Origin: Legionellaceae bacterium
GTDB taxonomy: Bacteria; Pseudomonadota; Gammaproteobacteria; Legionellales; Legionellaceae
DNA: 48,012 bases
NCBI GenBank assembly: GCA_947474165.1
Contig: CANJHO010000008.1
Span: 1 to 48,012, forward strand
Direction: 5' to 3'
This document shows positions 7,669-14,895 of this stretch, piece after piece. Under the pieces are notes generated by a model. The model did no database searches. It was given only the letters and a program-made list of their open reading frames with translations, and had not been told where the DNA came from. A program made the translations under genes and the position numbers. How positions within the stretch are numbered: position 1 is the stretch's first letter; every line of letters starts with the position of its first letter.

Positions 7669-8279
7669 TAGATTAGTATCTTAAATTGACCGCTATAACG
7701 ATACAATGTACCGAATAGCCAGTGGTTAATTTCAGCCTGCATCCCAAAACTATTGACATCAATGGCATACTCATAGGCATTAATACGCCCTAATAAAAAA
7801 GTAATTGGCAAGGGGAGAAAATACCCCCACAATTTAAGCGCATAGCCTTTGTGTTTTAAGATAACTTTATTATCTTGCCAAATGTAATTCAACCGCCAGC
7901 CAACATTAAAACGCATCACATCGATAAGCTCACTGCCTTTCTTATGAACCATTTGTGAACAAAAATGATAGGGCGCGCCGGTTTTAAAATAAAAATCCCG
8001 TTGTAAATGAAAAGAGGCTGAATGAGGCAGGCTATAATATTTTACAGTGACGGGTATTTGGCTTTCAGTCACCATAGGGGCTATTCCCATCCATCTATAA
8101 AAAGGCTTCACTATTATTTTGATTAAAGGGTGGCAGTAGATGTCTAGATAACCCTTTGCTTCAATTCTATCGTTACTAAAGGGCTTATTTTGATAATGTT
8201 TTTTAAAAACCGTAGGAAGCTTTATCCAGTTTTCACCAAAAATGGCTTTAAATAGAGGATCATCAGCCTGTTGTTTCAT
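7668..8279 (-). CDS. DUF4166 domain protein
   Basis: A 203-residue protein matching the DUF4166 family in layout. The N-terminal DPLFKAIFGENWIKLPTVFKKHY and YLDIYCHPLIKIIVKPFYRW are followed by a beta-rich core with WQDNKVILKHKGYALKLWG and the closing EYAIDVNSFGMQAEINHWLFG. No catalytic residues are known for this family. The start is taken at 8279, where ATG overlaps the upstream stop as ATGA; a longer frame reaching 8351 would run into the DUF2269 gene. The coupled three-gene arrangement suggests a shared step, possibly in lipid chemistry, but this is inferred only from the neighbours. Confidence 0.75.
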   Translation of the reverse strand: MKQQADDPLFKAIFGENWIKLPTVFKKHYQNKPFSNDRIEAKGYLDIYCHPLIKIIVKPFYRWMGIAPMVTESQIPVTVKYYSLPHSASFHLQRDFYFKTGAPYHFCSQMVHKKGSELIDVMRFNVGWRLNYIWQDNKVILKHKGYALKLWGYFLPLPITFLLGRINAYEYAIDVNSFGMQAEINHWLFGTLYRYSGQFKILI

Positions 8280-8743
8280 GTAGGCTTTGCGACCATTAAA
8301 TAAAAAATAATCACAAGACTTATAAATGCTGGGAAACCTAAGATAAACCAAAGATTAAACAAACGATGATAGTGGGTGGGTAGTTCCGCCTGCGTTTCCA
8401 GACAGGTTTTAAGTATTTTTTTTAATTTAATTTGGATCCAGACCACCGGTAACCAACAACAACCGATGAAACAGTATAACCCGTAGGTCGCCAATAGCCA
8501 GGGGGCATCCCATGGATAACCCATTTGAAGGATTAACCAAATCCCTGTGAGTGGTTGAATGATAACAGCAGGCACTGTAAATATAAAATCTGCTAAAACA
8601 GTATTCTGAGCCGCATAATATTTTTCATGTAAATCCGTGGTCTCTTTAGAACGATACATAAAAAAAGCAATGCCCATCCCTGTTCCGAATAATACAGTGG
8701 AGCTAATAATATGAAGGGTTTTAATCATCAGATAGGTGGTCAT
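8276..8743 (-). CDS. DUF2269 family membrane protein
   Basis: A 155-residue protein with four membrane helices (about residues 5-28, 48-70, 78-103 and 128-152). The first carries LHIISSTVLFGTGMGIAFFM with a conserved His, and the second contains PAVIIQPLTGIWLIL. These fit DUF2269, a family of small inner-membrane proteins reminiscent of cytochrome-b-like or electron-transfer subunits. Its stop overlaps the start of the DUF4166 gene (ATGA). As first gene of the operon it may anchor the two downstream proteins at the membrane or pass them electrons; this is inference. The ribosome site before the ATG is weak. Confidence 0.75.
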   Translation of the reverse strand: MTTYLMIKTLHIISSTVLFGTGMGIAFFMYRSKETTDLHEKYYAAQNTVLADFIFTVPAVIIQPLTGIWLILQMGYPWDAPWLLATYGLYCFIGCCWLPVVWIQIKLKKILKTCLETQAELPTHYHRLFNLWFILGFPAFISLVIIFYLMVAKPT

Positions 8744-8876
8744 ATCAAATTTTAAAAAAGTTCTATTGATTCATCGTATCAGACTATTTAATGCAATAGT
8801 ATGTTTTGACAGGTGACACAGAAATTCCCGCCGATAAAATACTGTGCCAGCAAGCGGTTCAGCTTATGCGTTAAAC

Positions 8877-9953
8877 TCACACGCCTTCAAAAACACCCAC
8901 CTTTTGAGCCTGCTTTAACCTAACAATTCGCTGATAAGCTTCATCGATCCGATCCAACTTAATTGCACCCTGATGAATAAGCTGTTCAATCTGATCAATG
9001 ACCTCAATAGGGGTATGATTACCCAATTGATTCCCAAAAATCAACATATCTGCGCCTGCATTAATTGTCATGCACAGCACTTCATCGAGTGGATAATGAT
9101 GACTAATCGCCTGCATTTGTAAATCATCACTGACAATCACCCCATCAAAACCCATCTCAGAACGCAACAATTTTGTTAACATAGGATAGGATAGCGTTGC
9201 GGGTAGGCCTGTGTTATCCAATTGCCTATTAATAACATGGGCTGTCATCACCATCACAGGCATTGTCTTATCTTTCAGCAAGGTAGCATAAGGCAAAAGC
9301 TCGCTCGGGTCATACTGTTCAGTGACATCAACAAACCCATGATGGGTATCCCCTATGGCACTCCCATGCCCTGGAAAATGTTTATAAGCACACGTGATCC
9401 CATATTGACTAAATGCACCTACAAATTGTTGCGCTGCTCGGACAACAACCTTGGGATCCGATGAAAAACCACGACCCAACTTACCAATAATACCCTGTTG
9501 AACATCTAAATTTAAATCAACCACAGGTGCAAAATTAAGGTTAAAACCAAGCCCTTTTAGCGTGGCCGCCATATTTTTTGCCTCCCTATAAAAGGCCTCC
9601 TCTGACAGCAATGCCTGATCACATGCGCTCATCGTCTTCATACAGCCATCGATCTTAGAAAGCCTGTCTACAGCCCCCCCCTCATAATCCAATGCGATGA
9701 ACAGAGGCAGCTTATCTGTATTCTCTTTGGCATGATTTGCATAAAAATTTAGCTTTTTTGTCAAGCGTTGGATCTGCTCCACGCTCTTTAAATTTTTACC
9801 TTGCACACCCGTCATCCAATCCACATCAAACAACAACACCCCACCAAGACCATCTCCTTCCAACCATTTCACAACGGGACTATGCTCATCAATATCACAA
9901 CCCATAAACCCCATGATCAACATTTGGCCGATTTTATATCTTAAGTGAGTCAC
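8877..9953 (-). CDS. nagZ: Beta-N-acetylhexosaminidase (GH3, NagZ-like)
   Basis: A 358-residue cytoplasmic glycoside hydrolase that removes GlcNAc from anhydro-muropeptides in cell-wall recycling. GH3 motifs are present: LPLFIALDYEGGAVDRL, GFNLNFAPVVDLN, the NagZ signature KHFPGHG at about residues 191-197 continuing to SAIGDTHHG, and the nucleophile Asp276 in VIVSDDLQM. The start is a GTG at 9953, set by AAGGAG six bases upstream. It is slightly longer than E. coli NagZ (341). With the LD-carboxypeptidase and anmK it suggests a muropeptide recycling route. The small exported-protein gene lies 16 bases upstream in the same direction. Confidence 0.88.
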   Translation of the reverse strand: MTHLRYKIGQMLIMGFMGCDIDEHSPVVKWLEGDGLGGVLLFDVDWMTGVQGKNLKSVEQIQRLTKKLNFYANHAKENTDKLPLFIALDYEGGAVDRLSKIDGCMKTMSACDQALLSEEAFYREAKNMAATLKGLGFNLNFAPVVDLNLDVQQGIIGKLGRGFSSDPKVVVRAAQQFVGAFSQYGITCAYKHFPGHGSAIGDTHHGFVDVTEQYDPSELLPYATLLKDKTMPVMVMTAHVINRQLDNTGLPATLSYPMLTKLLRSEMGFDGVIVSDDLQMQAISHHYPLDEVLCMTINAGADMLIFGNQLGNHTPIEVIDQIEQLIHQGAIKLDRIDEAYQRIVRLKQAQKVGVFEGV

Positions 9954-9969
9954 TCAATTCTCCTTACAA

Positions 9970-10416
9970 TTATTGTGGTGGAATAGCGGGTATATTCTCC
10001 AGGCTACATTTACAGTGCCCATTAGACTCTGGCGGGACTGGAACATTATTAAACTCATCTGAATAGCATATATTTATATTCCAAGCTGTATCCCCTGCTG
10101 TTATAGCATCAGGTAGAATTCTGTCATGTTTTGCAGCATACTTAACCCCCGCATCTGATGCCCAAATAATAGGGGTAAAAGCCGCCTCAAGCGATAACCT
10201 GTCCTTGGGTTGGCAAGCAAACGATTGTCGTGTCCATGACTGACCTTGAGGGACTATAATCGACACAACCACCTTGCCTGTGCTTGCGTTTTTAACATCC
10301 ACTGTCAAATCATAATTTGTCCAACAGTCATCTTTAACCAACGTGATGAAACATGGAAATGCATAGAGTTGTAGAGAAAAAAAATAGCCTATTAAAAACA
10401 ATGCCCGTTTCAACAT
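9970..10416 (-). CDS. Small exported Cys-rich protein, function unknown
   Basis: A 148-residue protein with a signal peptide: MLKRALFLIGYFFSLQLYA, with a likely cut just after it. The mature part has eight cysteines (for example FPCFITLVKDDCW, SFACQPKD, NICYSDE, CKCSLEN), so disulfides in the periplasm are likely. It begins with a beta-sandwich-like pattern (YDLTVDVKNASTGKVVVSIIV) and ends in a Pro-rich tail. The ATG at 10416 is preferred; a TTG at 10425 sits too close to the AAGGA site. I do not recognise a family. It lies 16 bases upstream of the NagZ-like gene and may share its transcript. Confidence 0.6.
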   Translation of the reverse strand: MLKRALFLIGYFFSLQLYAFPCFITLVKDDCWTNYDLTVDVKNASTGKVVVSIIVPQGQSWTRQSFACQPKDRLSLEAAFTPIIWASDAGVKYAAKHDRILPDAITAGDTAWNINICYSDEFNNVPVPPESNGHCKCSLENIPAIPPQ

Positions 10417-10484
10417 GAGTTCCAATCCTTTCTATCATAGCCAAAAATAAAGTATATCGATAATTTCAAAGGAGTGACACACAC

Positions 10485-10535
10485 ATATACCGCGCACGGC
10501 CACAATTTTAAGTTTTTGACTTGTTATTTTTCAGC
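10485..10535 (+). repeat. Copy of dispersed ATATACYGYRC repeat upstream of tRNA-Ser
   Basis: ATATACCGCGCACGGCCACA followed by the AAGTTTTTGACTTGTTATTT block matches the left arm of the palindrome at 45332-45497 over 51 bases with about seven differences. It carries TTGACT at 10516-10521, which together with TATATT at 10542-10547 could form the tRNA-Ser promoter, though with an unusually long spacer of 20 bases. Confidence 0.65.
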
Positions 10536-10558
10536 TCAGCGTATATTCTTCTGCTCTT

Positions 10559-10646
10559 GGAGAGGTGGCCGAGTGGTTGAAGGCGCACGCCTGGAAAGTG
10601 TGTATACGGCAACGTATCGAGGGTTCGAATCCCTCTCTCTCCGCCA
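10559..10646 (+). tRNA. tRNA-Ser (GGA)
   Basis: An 88-base type II tRNA with a long variable arm and encoded CCA. The 5' end is GGAGAGGTGGCCGAGTGG and the anticodon GGA lies at 10593-10595 within CCTGGAAAG. The variable arm is TATACGGCAACGTATC and the T-arm GTTCGAATC. The 3' strand CTCTCC is followed by the discriminator G at 10643 and CCA at 10644-10646. It is very close to the E. coli serine GGA tRNA. Confidence 0.97.
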
Positions 10647-10668
10647 AATGCCTATTTTATGTATATAC

Positions 10669-10686
10669 ATACTGCGCGCGCAGTAT
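10669..10686. repeat. 18-bp perfect palindrome rich in GCGC
   Basis: ATACTGCGCGCGCAGTAT equals its reverse complement. The half-site ATACTGCGC is also the outer end of the dispersed repeat, and GTGCGCGCGCAGTATATAAG recurs at about 45539-45558 before mnmA. It lies between tRNA-Ser and the permease start, where it could affect transcript processing or be a joined pair of repeat ends. Confidence 0.6.
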
Positions 10687-10710
10687 AGGATATTAGGACG
10701 AATAAAATCA

Positions 10711-12216
10711 GTGGCTAAAAAAACCGACCGACCTACCCAACCTATTCATGATGGCGAATTTAATCGATCGTTAAAAGATAGGCATATCCAGCTCATTGCC
10801 TTGGGCGGCATCATTGGATCTGGATATTTTCTAGGCACAGGTGCAGTTATCCATCAAGTCGGTCCTTCTGTTTTTTTAGCCTATATTCTAGGTGGATTAA
10901 TCATTTATTTAACCATGCTGTGCATGGGTGAGTTGGCGGTTGCCATTCCTATTTCCGGCTCTTTTATCAATTATACAGCAGATTTTATTTCGCCCTCCTT
11001 TGCGTGCGGGGTGGGCTGGTCGTATTGGTTAAGCTGGGTTGCTTATATTCCTGCAGAATGTCTTGCAGGGGGCATCATTATGGAGCATTTTACAGGGGTT
11101 AATGGCTATGTGTGGGCCATTTGTTTTGGTTTTTTAATTACCTATATTAATATGGCCAAAGTCGGTACTTTCGGTGAAATAGAATTTTGGTTAGCCTTAA
11201 TTAAAATTTTCGCCTTAATGGGTTTTGTGTTCCTATCCCTTCTTATTTTCTTTGGTTTAATCCATGGCCACCAACCCAAGGGGCTTATTGGAAGCCGCTT
11301 CATCTTTGATCAGGGTGGGCTCTTTCCAAATGGTAAAATTGCCCTATTAACCGCCATGGTACTGCTACTTGTTAATTATCAAGGTTCTGAAATTATAGGC
11401 CTTGCTGCAGGTGAGTCCATCAATCCTGCGCGCATGATCCCTGCAGCCATTCGAAATGTTACCTTTAGAATTCTTTTTATTTATATCATTCCTGTATTTT
11501 GTCTGGTATTAATTTTCCCTTGGCAAAAAGCGGGATTAACTAACTCGGTATTTGCTGAAGCACTCAATTTTTATGATCTGGGCTGGGCTGGTGCTGTGGC
11601 AAGTTTCGTGACCCTAACGGCGACACTGTCCTGCTCGAATTCAGGTGTTTATGGGATTGTACGATCCTTGCATGCGCTGGCGCGCAACGGCATGGCCCCC
11701 CAACGATTAGCCCTCCTTAACCGAAATGCAGTGCCACAAAACGCAGGGATTGTGACGCTCATTGCCATTTGGTTATTACTCATCGCTGGCTATTTTTTTG
11801 GCCAGACGATGTTATATATCGCCTTATTACTAGTCTCTGGATTTACCGGGGCAATTGCATGGATTTCACTGTGTTGGGCACAGATTAATTTCAGAAAACG
11901 GCTCATCAACGCAGGCTACACAACAGATGACTTACTCTATAAAACACCCGGATCGCCTTATACAGGGATTATTGCTATTATTTTAATGGTCCTGTGCTTA
12001 CTATTTCTAATCATGAGCCATGATCCCAGTTATAAAATTGCTTTTACCATTGGAATGATCACCCTGATTGTGCCTATGATAATCTACCGCGCTATCGGCT
12101 CAAACAAGCGACAAGAAACACTACTGATGAACAAACATGTTCAATTTTCAGAGGTGTTTCCAGCTAGAACATGTCAAAAAGATTGTAACTCCCCCAGCAC
12201 GAAAACCAAGTCATGA
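10711..12216 (+). CDS. APC-family amino-acid permease
   Basis: A 501-residue inner-membrane transporter of the amino acid-polyamine-organocation family, closest in style to LysP/AroP-type permeases. The cytoplasmic N-terminus leads into FNRSLKDRHIQLIALGGIIGSGYFLGTG, the substrate-binding unwound first helix. Consensus segments SGSFINYTADF, GWSYWLSWVAY, NYQGSEIIGLAAGES and CSNSGVYGIVRSLHALARNG follow, with about twelve membrane helices. Substrate specificity cannot be assigned. The GTG at 10711 is chosen as start; the same frame stays open back through tRNA-Ser, and an ATG at 10648 abuts the tRNA end, so both are less likely. A weak T-rich stretch follows the gene near 12270. Confidence 0.85.
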   Translation: MAKKTDRPTQPIHDGEFNRSLKDRHIQLIALGGIIGSGYFLGTGAVIHQVGPSVFLAYILGGLIIYLTMLCMGELAVAIPISGSFINYTADFISPSFACGVGWSYWLSWVAYIPAECLAGGIIMEHFTGVNGYVWAICFGFLITYINMAKVGTFGEIEFWLALIKIFALMGFVFLSLLIFFGLIHGHQPKGLIGSRFIFDQGGLFPNGKIALLTAMVLLLVNYQGSEIIGLAAGESINPARMIPAAIRNVTFRILFIYIIPVFCLVLIFPWQKAGLTNSVFAEALNFYDLGWAGAVASFVTLTATLSCSNSGVYGIVRSLHALARNGMAPQRLALLNRNAVPQNAGIVTLIAIWLLLIAGYFFGQTMLYIALLLVSGFTGAIAWISLCWAQINFRKRLINAGYTTDDLLYKTPGSPYTGIIAIILMVLCLLFLIMSHDPSYKIAFTIGMITLIVPMIIYRAIGSNKRQETLLMNKHVQFSEVFPARTCQKDCNSPSTKTKS

Positions 12217-12400
12217 CCGTTAGGGAATGGACAAATTAAACAAATAAAGTTTTTAGTATCACCCCTTGGGTCTTTTTTCATCCAGTTTTGTTCAATGTCC
12301 AATTGCTGCTTTTTGCAACAAAAAAACTTCTTAAAATTGACCTATTGGAAATACAAAACTACACTGTGATATAAATAAGCACATAAAAAAGGGGCGTATC

Positions 12401-14686
12401 ATGTTCGATCAGGATAGAATCGATTCATTTAAACTTGAAGTAATCGCACTGCGTGAAAAAGTTAAGGCCTTGAAGACGAACACCATGTGGGAGCGTGTGC
12501 AAAAATTTGAGAATGAACAAACGCTCTATTTGATTGAAAAATGCCTTGAAATAAGTGATCTTAAGCAAGTTGATGTTGCGTTAAAAGAACTCTTAAAGAA
12601 TCGTTCGGAACAGATTCATGATAGCTATCTGTCCTATTTTCAACAACCAACTAATTTAGTTAACCAATTTTGCTATGATATTGCAAAAGTCATCGAGCCT
12701 GGAAACCCTGATTCTCTTATAGTGCCTGAATTTACTCCGCCTTCTTATGCTGTGATGTCTCGCAGTAATGAAAAAGTTAAGTTCGATCGTTATGAAGAAT
12801 ATTTAGAAGAAGCAAAATCCGAGCGTCTTGTAACTTTTCCAACATCAAATCCAATCCTACCAAAAAAAATGCTTCATTATATTCATGGATTCAAACCGGA
12901 TGCTCAAAAGCAAATGCTTAAGGGAAGTTCTTATCAAACAGCACTCAGTTATGCACTACTAGAAGATCCCAGCGCTTTAGAAGCGTTTCATTTAACAGAA
13001 GAACAGAAAAAAGAAATATTATCAGAAAAGCGAGAAGACATCGGTGATTCGGCATTAAATGTCGCTGCAAAAAATGGAAAAATAGACTCCCTTAAACTGT
13101 TATTAGGATGGGAGCCGACTATCCCGCAACAACAGATGGCATTGAATTTAGCTATTCAGTCCGGACAACTTGATGCGGCTCAATGTATATTAAGACATCA
13201 GGAGGTTATGCTGGATGCCAGAACCATTGTGGATCCTTCATCACCATTAGAACTGACTAAAAAAGACCAAAAGCCTGTGCTTGTATTTAAAGGAAATCCT
13301 AGTCTTACCGATAGAAGCGGAAGAGATAGTCAACGTAATGACCTAGAGAGGGAAATATATTCAGGAAGAAATCCGGCCGTCCTTCAGGATAAGCTGAGGC
13401 AGGCCGCCATATTGCCTCAAACTCAACAAGCTGAGTGCATCAGCCGTATAAACTGTAACTATAAGTATCTTCGTAATCCTCCGTCAGAGAAGCCATCTTT
13501 TGATTATATAGATGACTATGGCGACGCACACCGCTATGCAAACCCCTCTGGCGGTTATTATCCTTATCCCAATGTTTTGTTTTATGCAGCTGATATGAAT
13601 AAACAATTATTTGTGCCATTAGTCGAGGAAGTGCTGAAACAAGAGCCTGGTTTGCGTACGCCTATTTTAAACACAGCAGATCATGATGGTTATACGCCAT
13701 TATTACTGGCTCTTAGATTAAATGCCAAGGATGTTATACCCAAATTACTAAATGAACCCTCACTGAATGTTAATGCACGGGATCATAAGGGCAGGACTGC
13801 ATTGCATTGGGCTATCATGACAAAGAACAAAGAGGCTACCGAGAGCTTATTACAAAAAGGGGCCAATGTGAACGATGTCACTTACGATGGATACTCACCA
13901 CTGCATATAGCAATTAAGCTTGGAAATGAAAAAATGGTCGATTTCTTGCTTAAAAATAATGCTAACATTAACCAATGGACTGCTGGCGCTGGGTCTAATC
14001 TACTGAGCGTAGCATGCATGGAAGAACAAGTGGAGATCGTCAAAAGAATGCTTAAAGATCCTAGGCTAACGAATCTCAATATTAGTACTGCCCTGTTGTA
14101 TTCGAATCCCGAAATCGCCAAAGCAATTCTAGAGCATGTTTCAACTTTGGATGAGGCTGCTCAAAAAGAGTGCCTAAGCCGTTTACCCGATGGACCGTTT
14201 GATGATGTAAAGGATTACATACTCTTAAAACAACCCCATCTATATCATGAACTATGTCTATCAAAACCATCCACAAATCCTGCCGATGTTGTGGATGTTG
14301 TGATGGATAGTAAATCTGAAATAAAATTAAATAAACATCTCCATGAGCTCTCACTCCACTGCAATGTAATGAAGCATCGATCGGGCGAAAAATATAAGAC
14401 CGCAGCTGACGCCATGACAACGCTCATCAATGCATGTGCTAAAGCAGAAATTGAATTTTTTAAGGGAGAGGGAAATATTGATGATAGAAAACAAAAATTC
14501 ACAAAAGCCTGCGAAGACGCTATTGCAAAGGCTAGGCCTGTGTTACATGAACATCGAGGAATATCATGGTTTTCTAGTAAAACAAAATCTGAACAACTAT
14601 TAGATAACTTAAAAAAAGATATCGATGACATTGCTAAACCTGCAGTGGATGGCAGCATACCACTCCATCCCTTAGGGCCCAGCTAG
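12401..14686 (+). CDS. Ankyrin-repeat protein, probable Dot/Icm effector
   Basis: A 761-residue soluble protein. The N-terminus (1-100) is charged and helical. A lone ankyrin-like unit is near 216-235, with SALNVAAKNGKIDSLKLLLG. The clear array spans about 428-555, including DGYTPLLLALRL, DHKGRTALHWAIMTKNKEA, ESLLQKGANVND and DGYSPLHIAIKLGNEKMVDFLL. A helical C-terminal domain (about 640-747) contains KYKTAADAMTTLINACAKAE and ARPVLHEHRG, a motif I associate with many Legionella and Coxiella effectors. Ankyrin repeats are eukaryote-like binding modules, so export by Dot/Icm is likely though unproven. AAAGGGG precedes the ATG. The stop codon lies inside the left arm of a 184-bp palindrome. Confidence 0.85.
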   Translation: MFDQDRIDSFKLEVIALREKVKALKTNTMWERVQKFENEQTLYLIEKCLEISDLKQVDVALKELLKNRSEQIHDSYLSYFQQPTNLVNQFCYDIAKVIEPGNPDSLIVPEFTPPSYAVMSRSNEKVKFDRYEEYLEEAKSERLVTFPTSNPILPKKMLHYIHGFKPDAQKQMLKGSSYQTALSYALLEDPSALEAFHLTEEQKKEILSEKREDIGDSALNVAAKNGKIDSLKLLLGWEPTIPQQQMALNLAIQSGQLDAAQCILRHQEVMLDARTIVDPSSPLELTKKDQKPVLVFKGNPSLTDRSGRDSQRNDLEREIYSGRNPAVLQDKLRQAAILPQTQQAECISRINCNYKYLRNPPSEKPSFDYIDDYGDAHRYANPSGGYYPYPNVLFYAADMNKQLFVPLVEEVLKQEPGLRTPILNTADHDGYTPLLLALRLNAKDVIPKLLNEPSLNVNARDHKGRTALHWAIMTKNKEATESLLQKGANVNDVTYDGYSPLHIAIKLGNEKMVDFLLKNNANINQWTAGAGSNLLSVACMEEQVEIVKRMLKDPRLTNLNISTALLYSNPEIAKAILEHVSTLDEAAQKECLSRLPDGPFDDVKDYILLKQPHLYHELCLSKPSTNPADVVDVVMDSKSEIKLNKHLHELSLHCNVMKHRSGEKYKTAADAMTTLINACAKAEIEFFKGEGNIDDRKQKFTKACEDAIAKARPVLHEHRGISWFSSKTKSEQLLDNLKKDIDDIAKPAVDGSIPLHPLGPS

Positions 14687-14866
14687 TACCGTTTCCATTT
14701 AGTTTTGACAGGTAGCATCTTATCTTGCATTCATCTTTAGGTTTTGTAAACTCTAAAAAATGCTCAGATTAGCGGTGCTAGTCCTGTGCTTTTTTAGAGC
14801 TTACAAAACCTAAATCTAAACGCAATCTAAGCGCTACCTGTCAAAACTAAATGGAAACGGTACTAG
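14683..14866. repeat. 184-bp palindromic element with 34-bp perfect arms
   Basis: Terminal arms at 14683-14716 and 14833-14866 are perfect inverted repeats starting CTAGTACCGTTTCC. An inner pair of near-perfect arms (TTTAGGTTTTGTAA and its complement, continuing into a CTCTAAAAAA run) makes the whole element fold as one hairpin. Its size and lack of coding capacity fit a miniature inverted-repeat element. The first bases overlap the TAG stop of the ankyrin gene. It could also terminate transcription from both sides, as it sits between convergent genes. Confidence 0.85.
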
Positions 14867-14895
14867 TACCGTTGTAGTACAAACAGCGTGCGTGC

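Noticed and set aside
10474..10710. N-terminal extension of the permease frame through tRNA-Ser
   Set aside because: The frame is open by chance across the tRNA gene; the extra residues do not resemble an APC permease and the homologous part begins at about 10711.
14245..14658. A 137-codon minus-strand frame opposite the ankyrin gene
   Set aside because: It mirrors the coding pattern of the ankyrin gene and its residues are rich in Ser and Cys as expected of a shadow frame.
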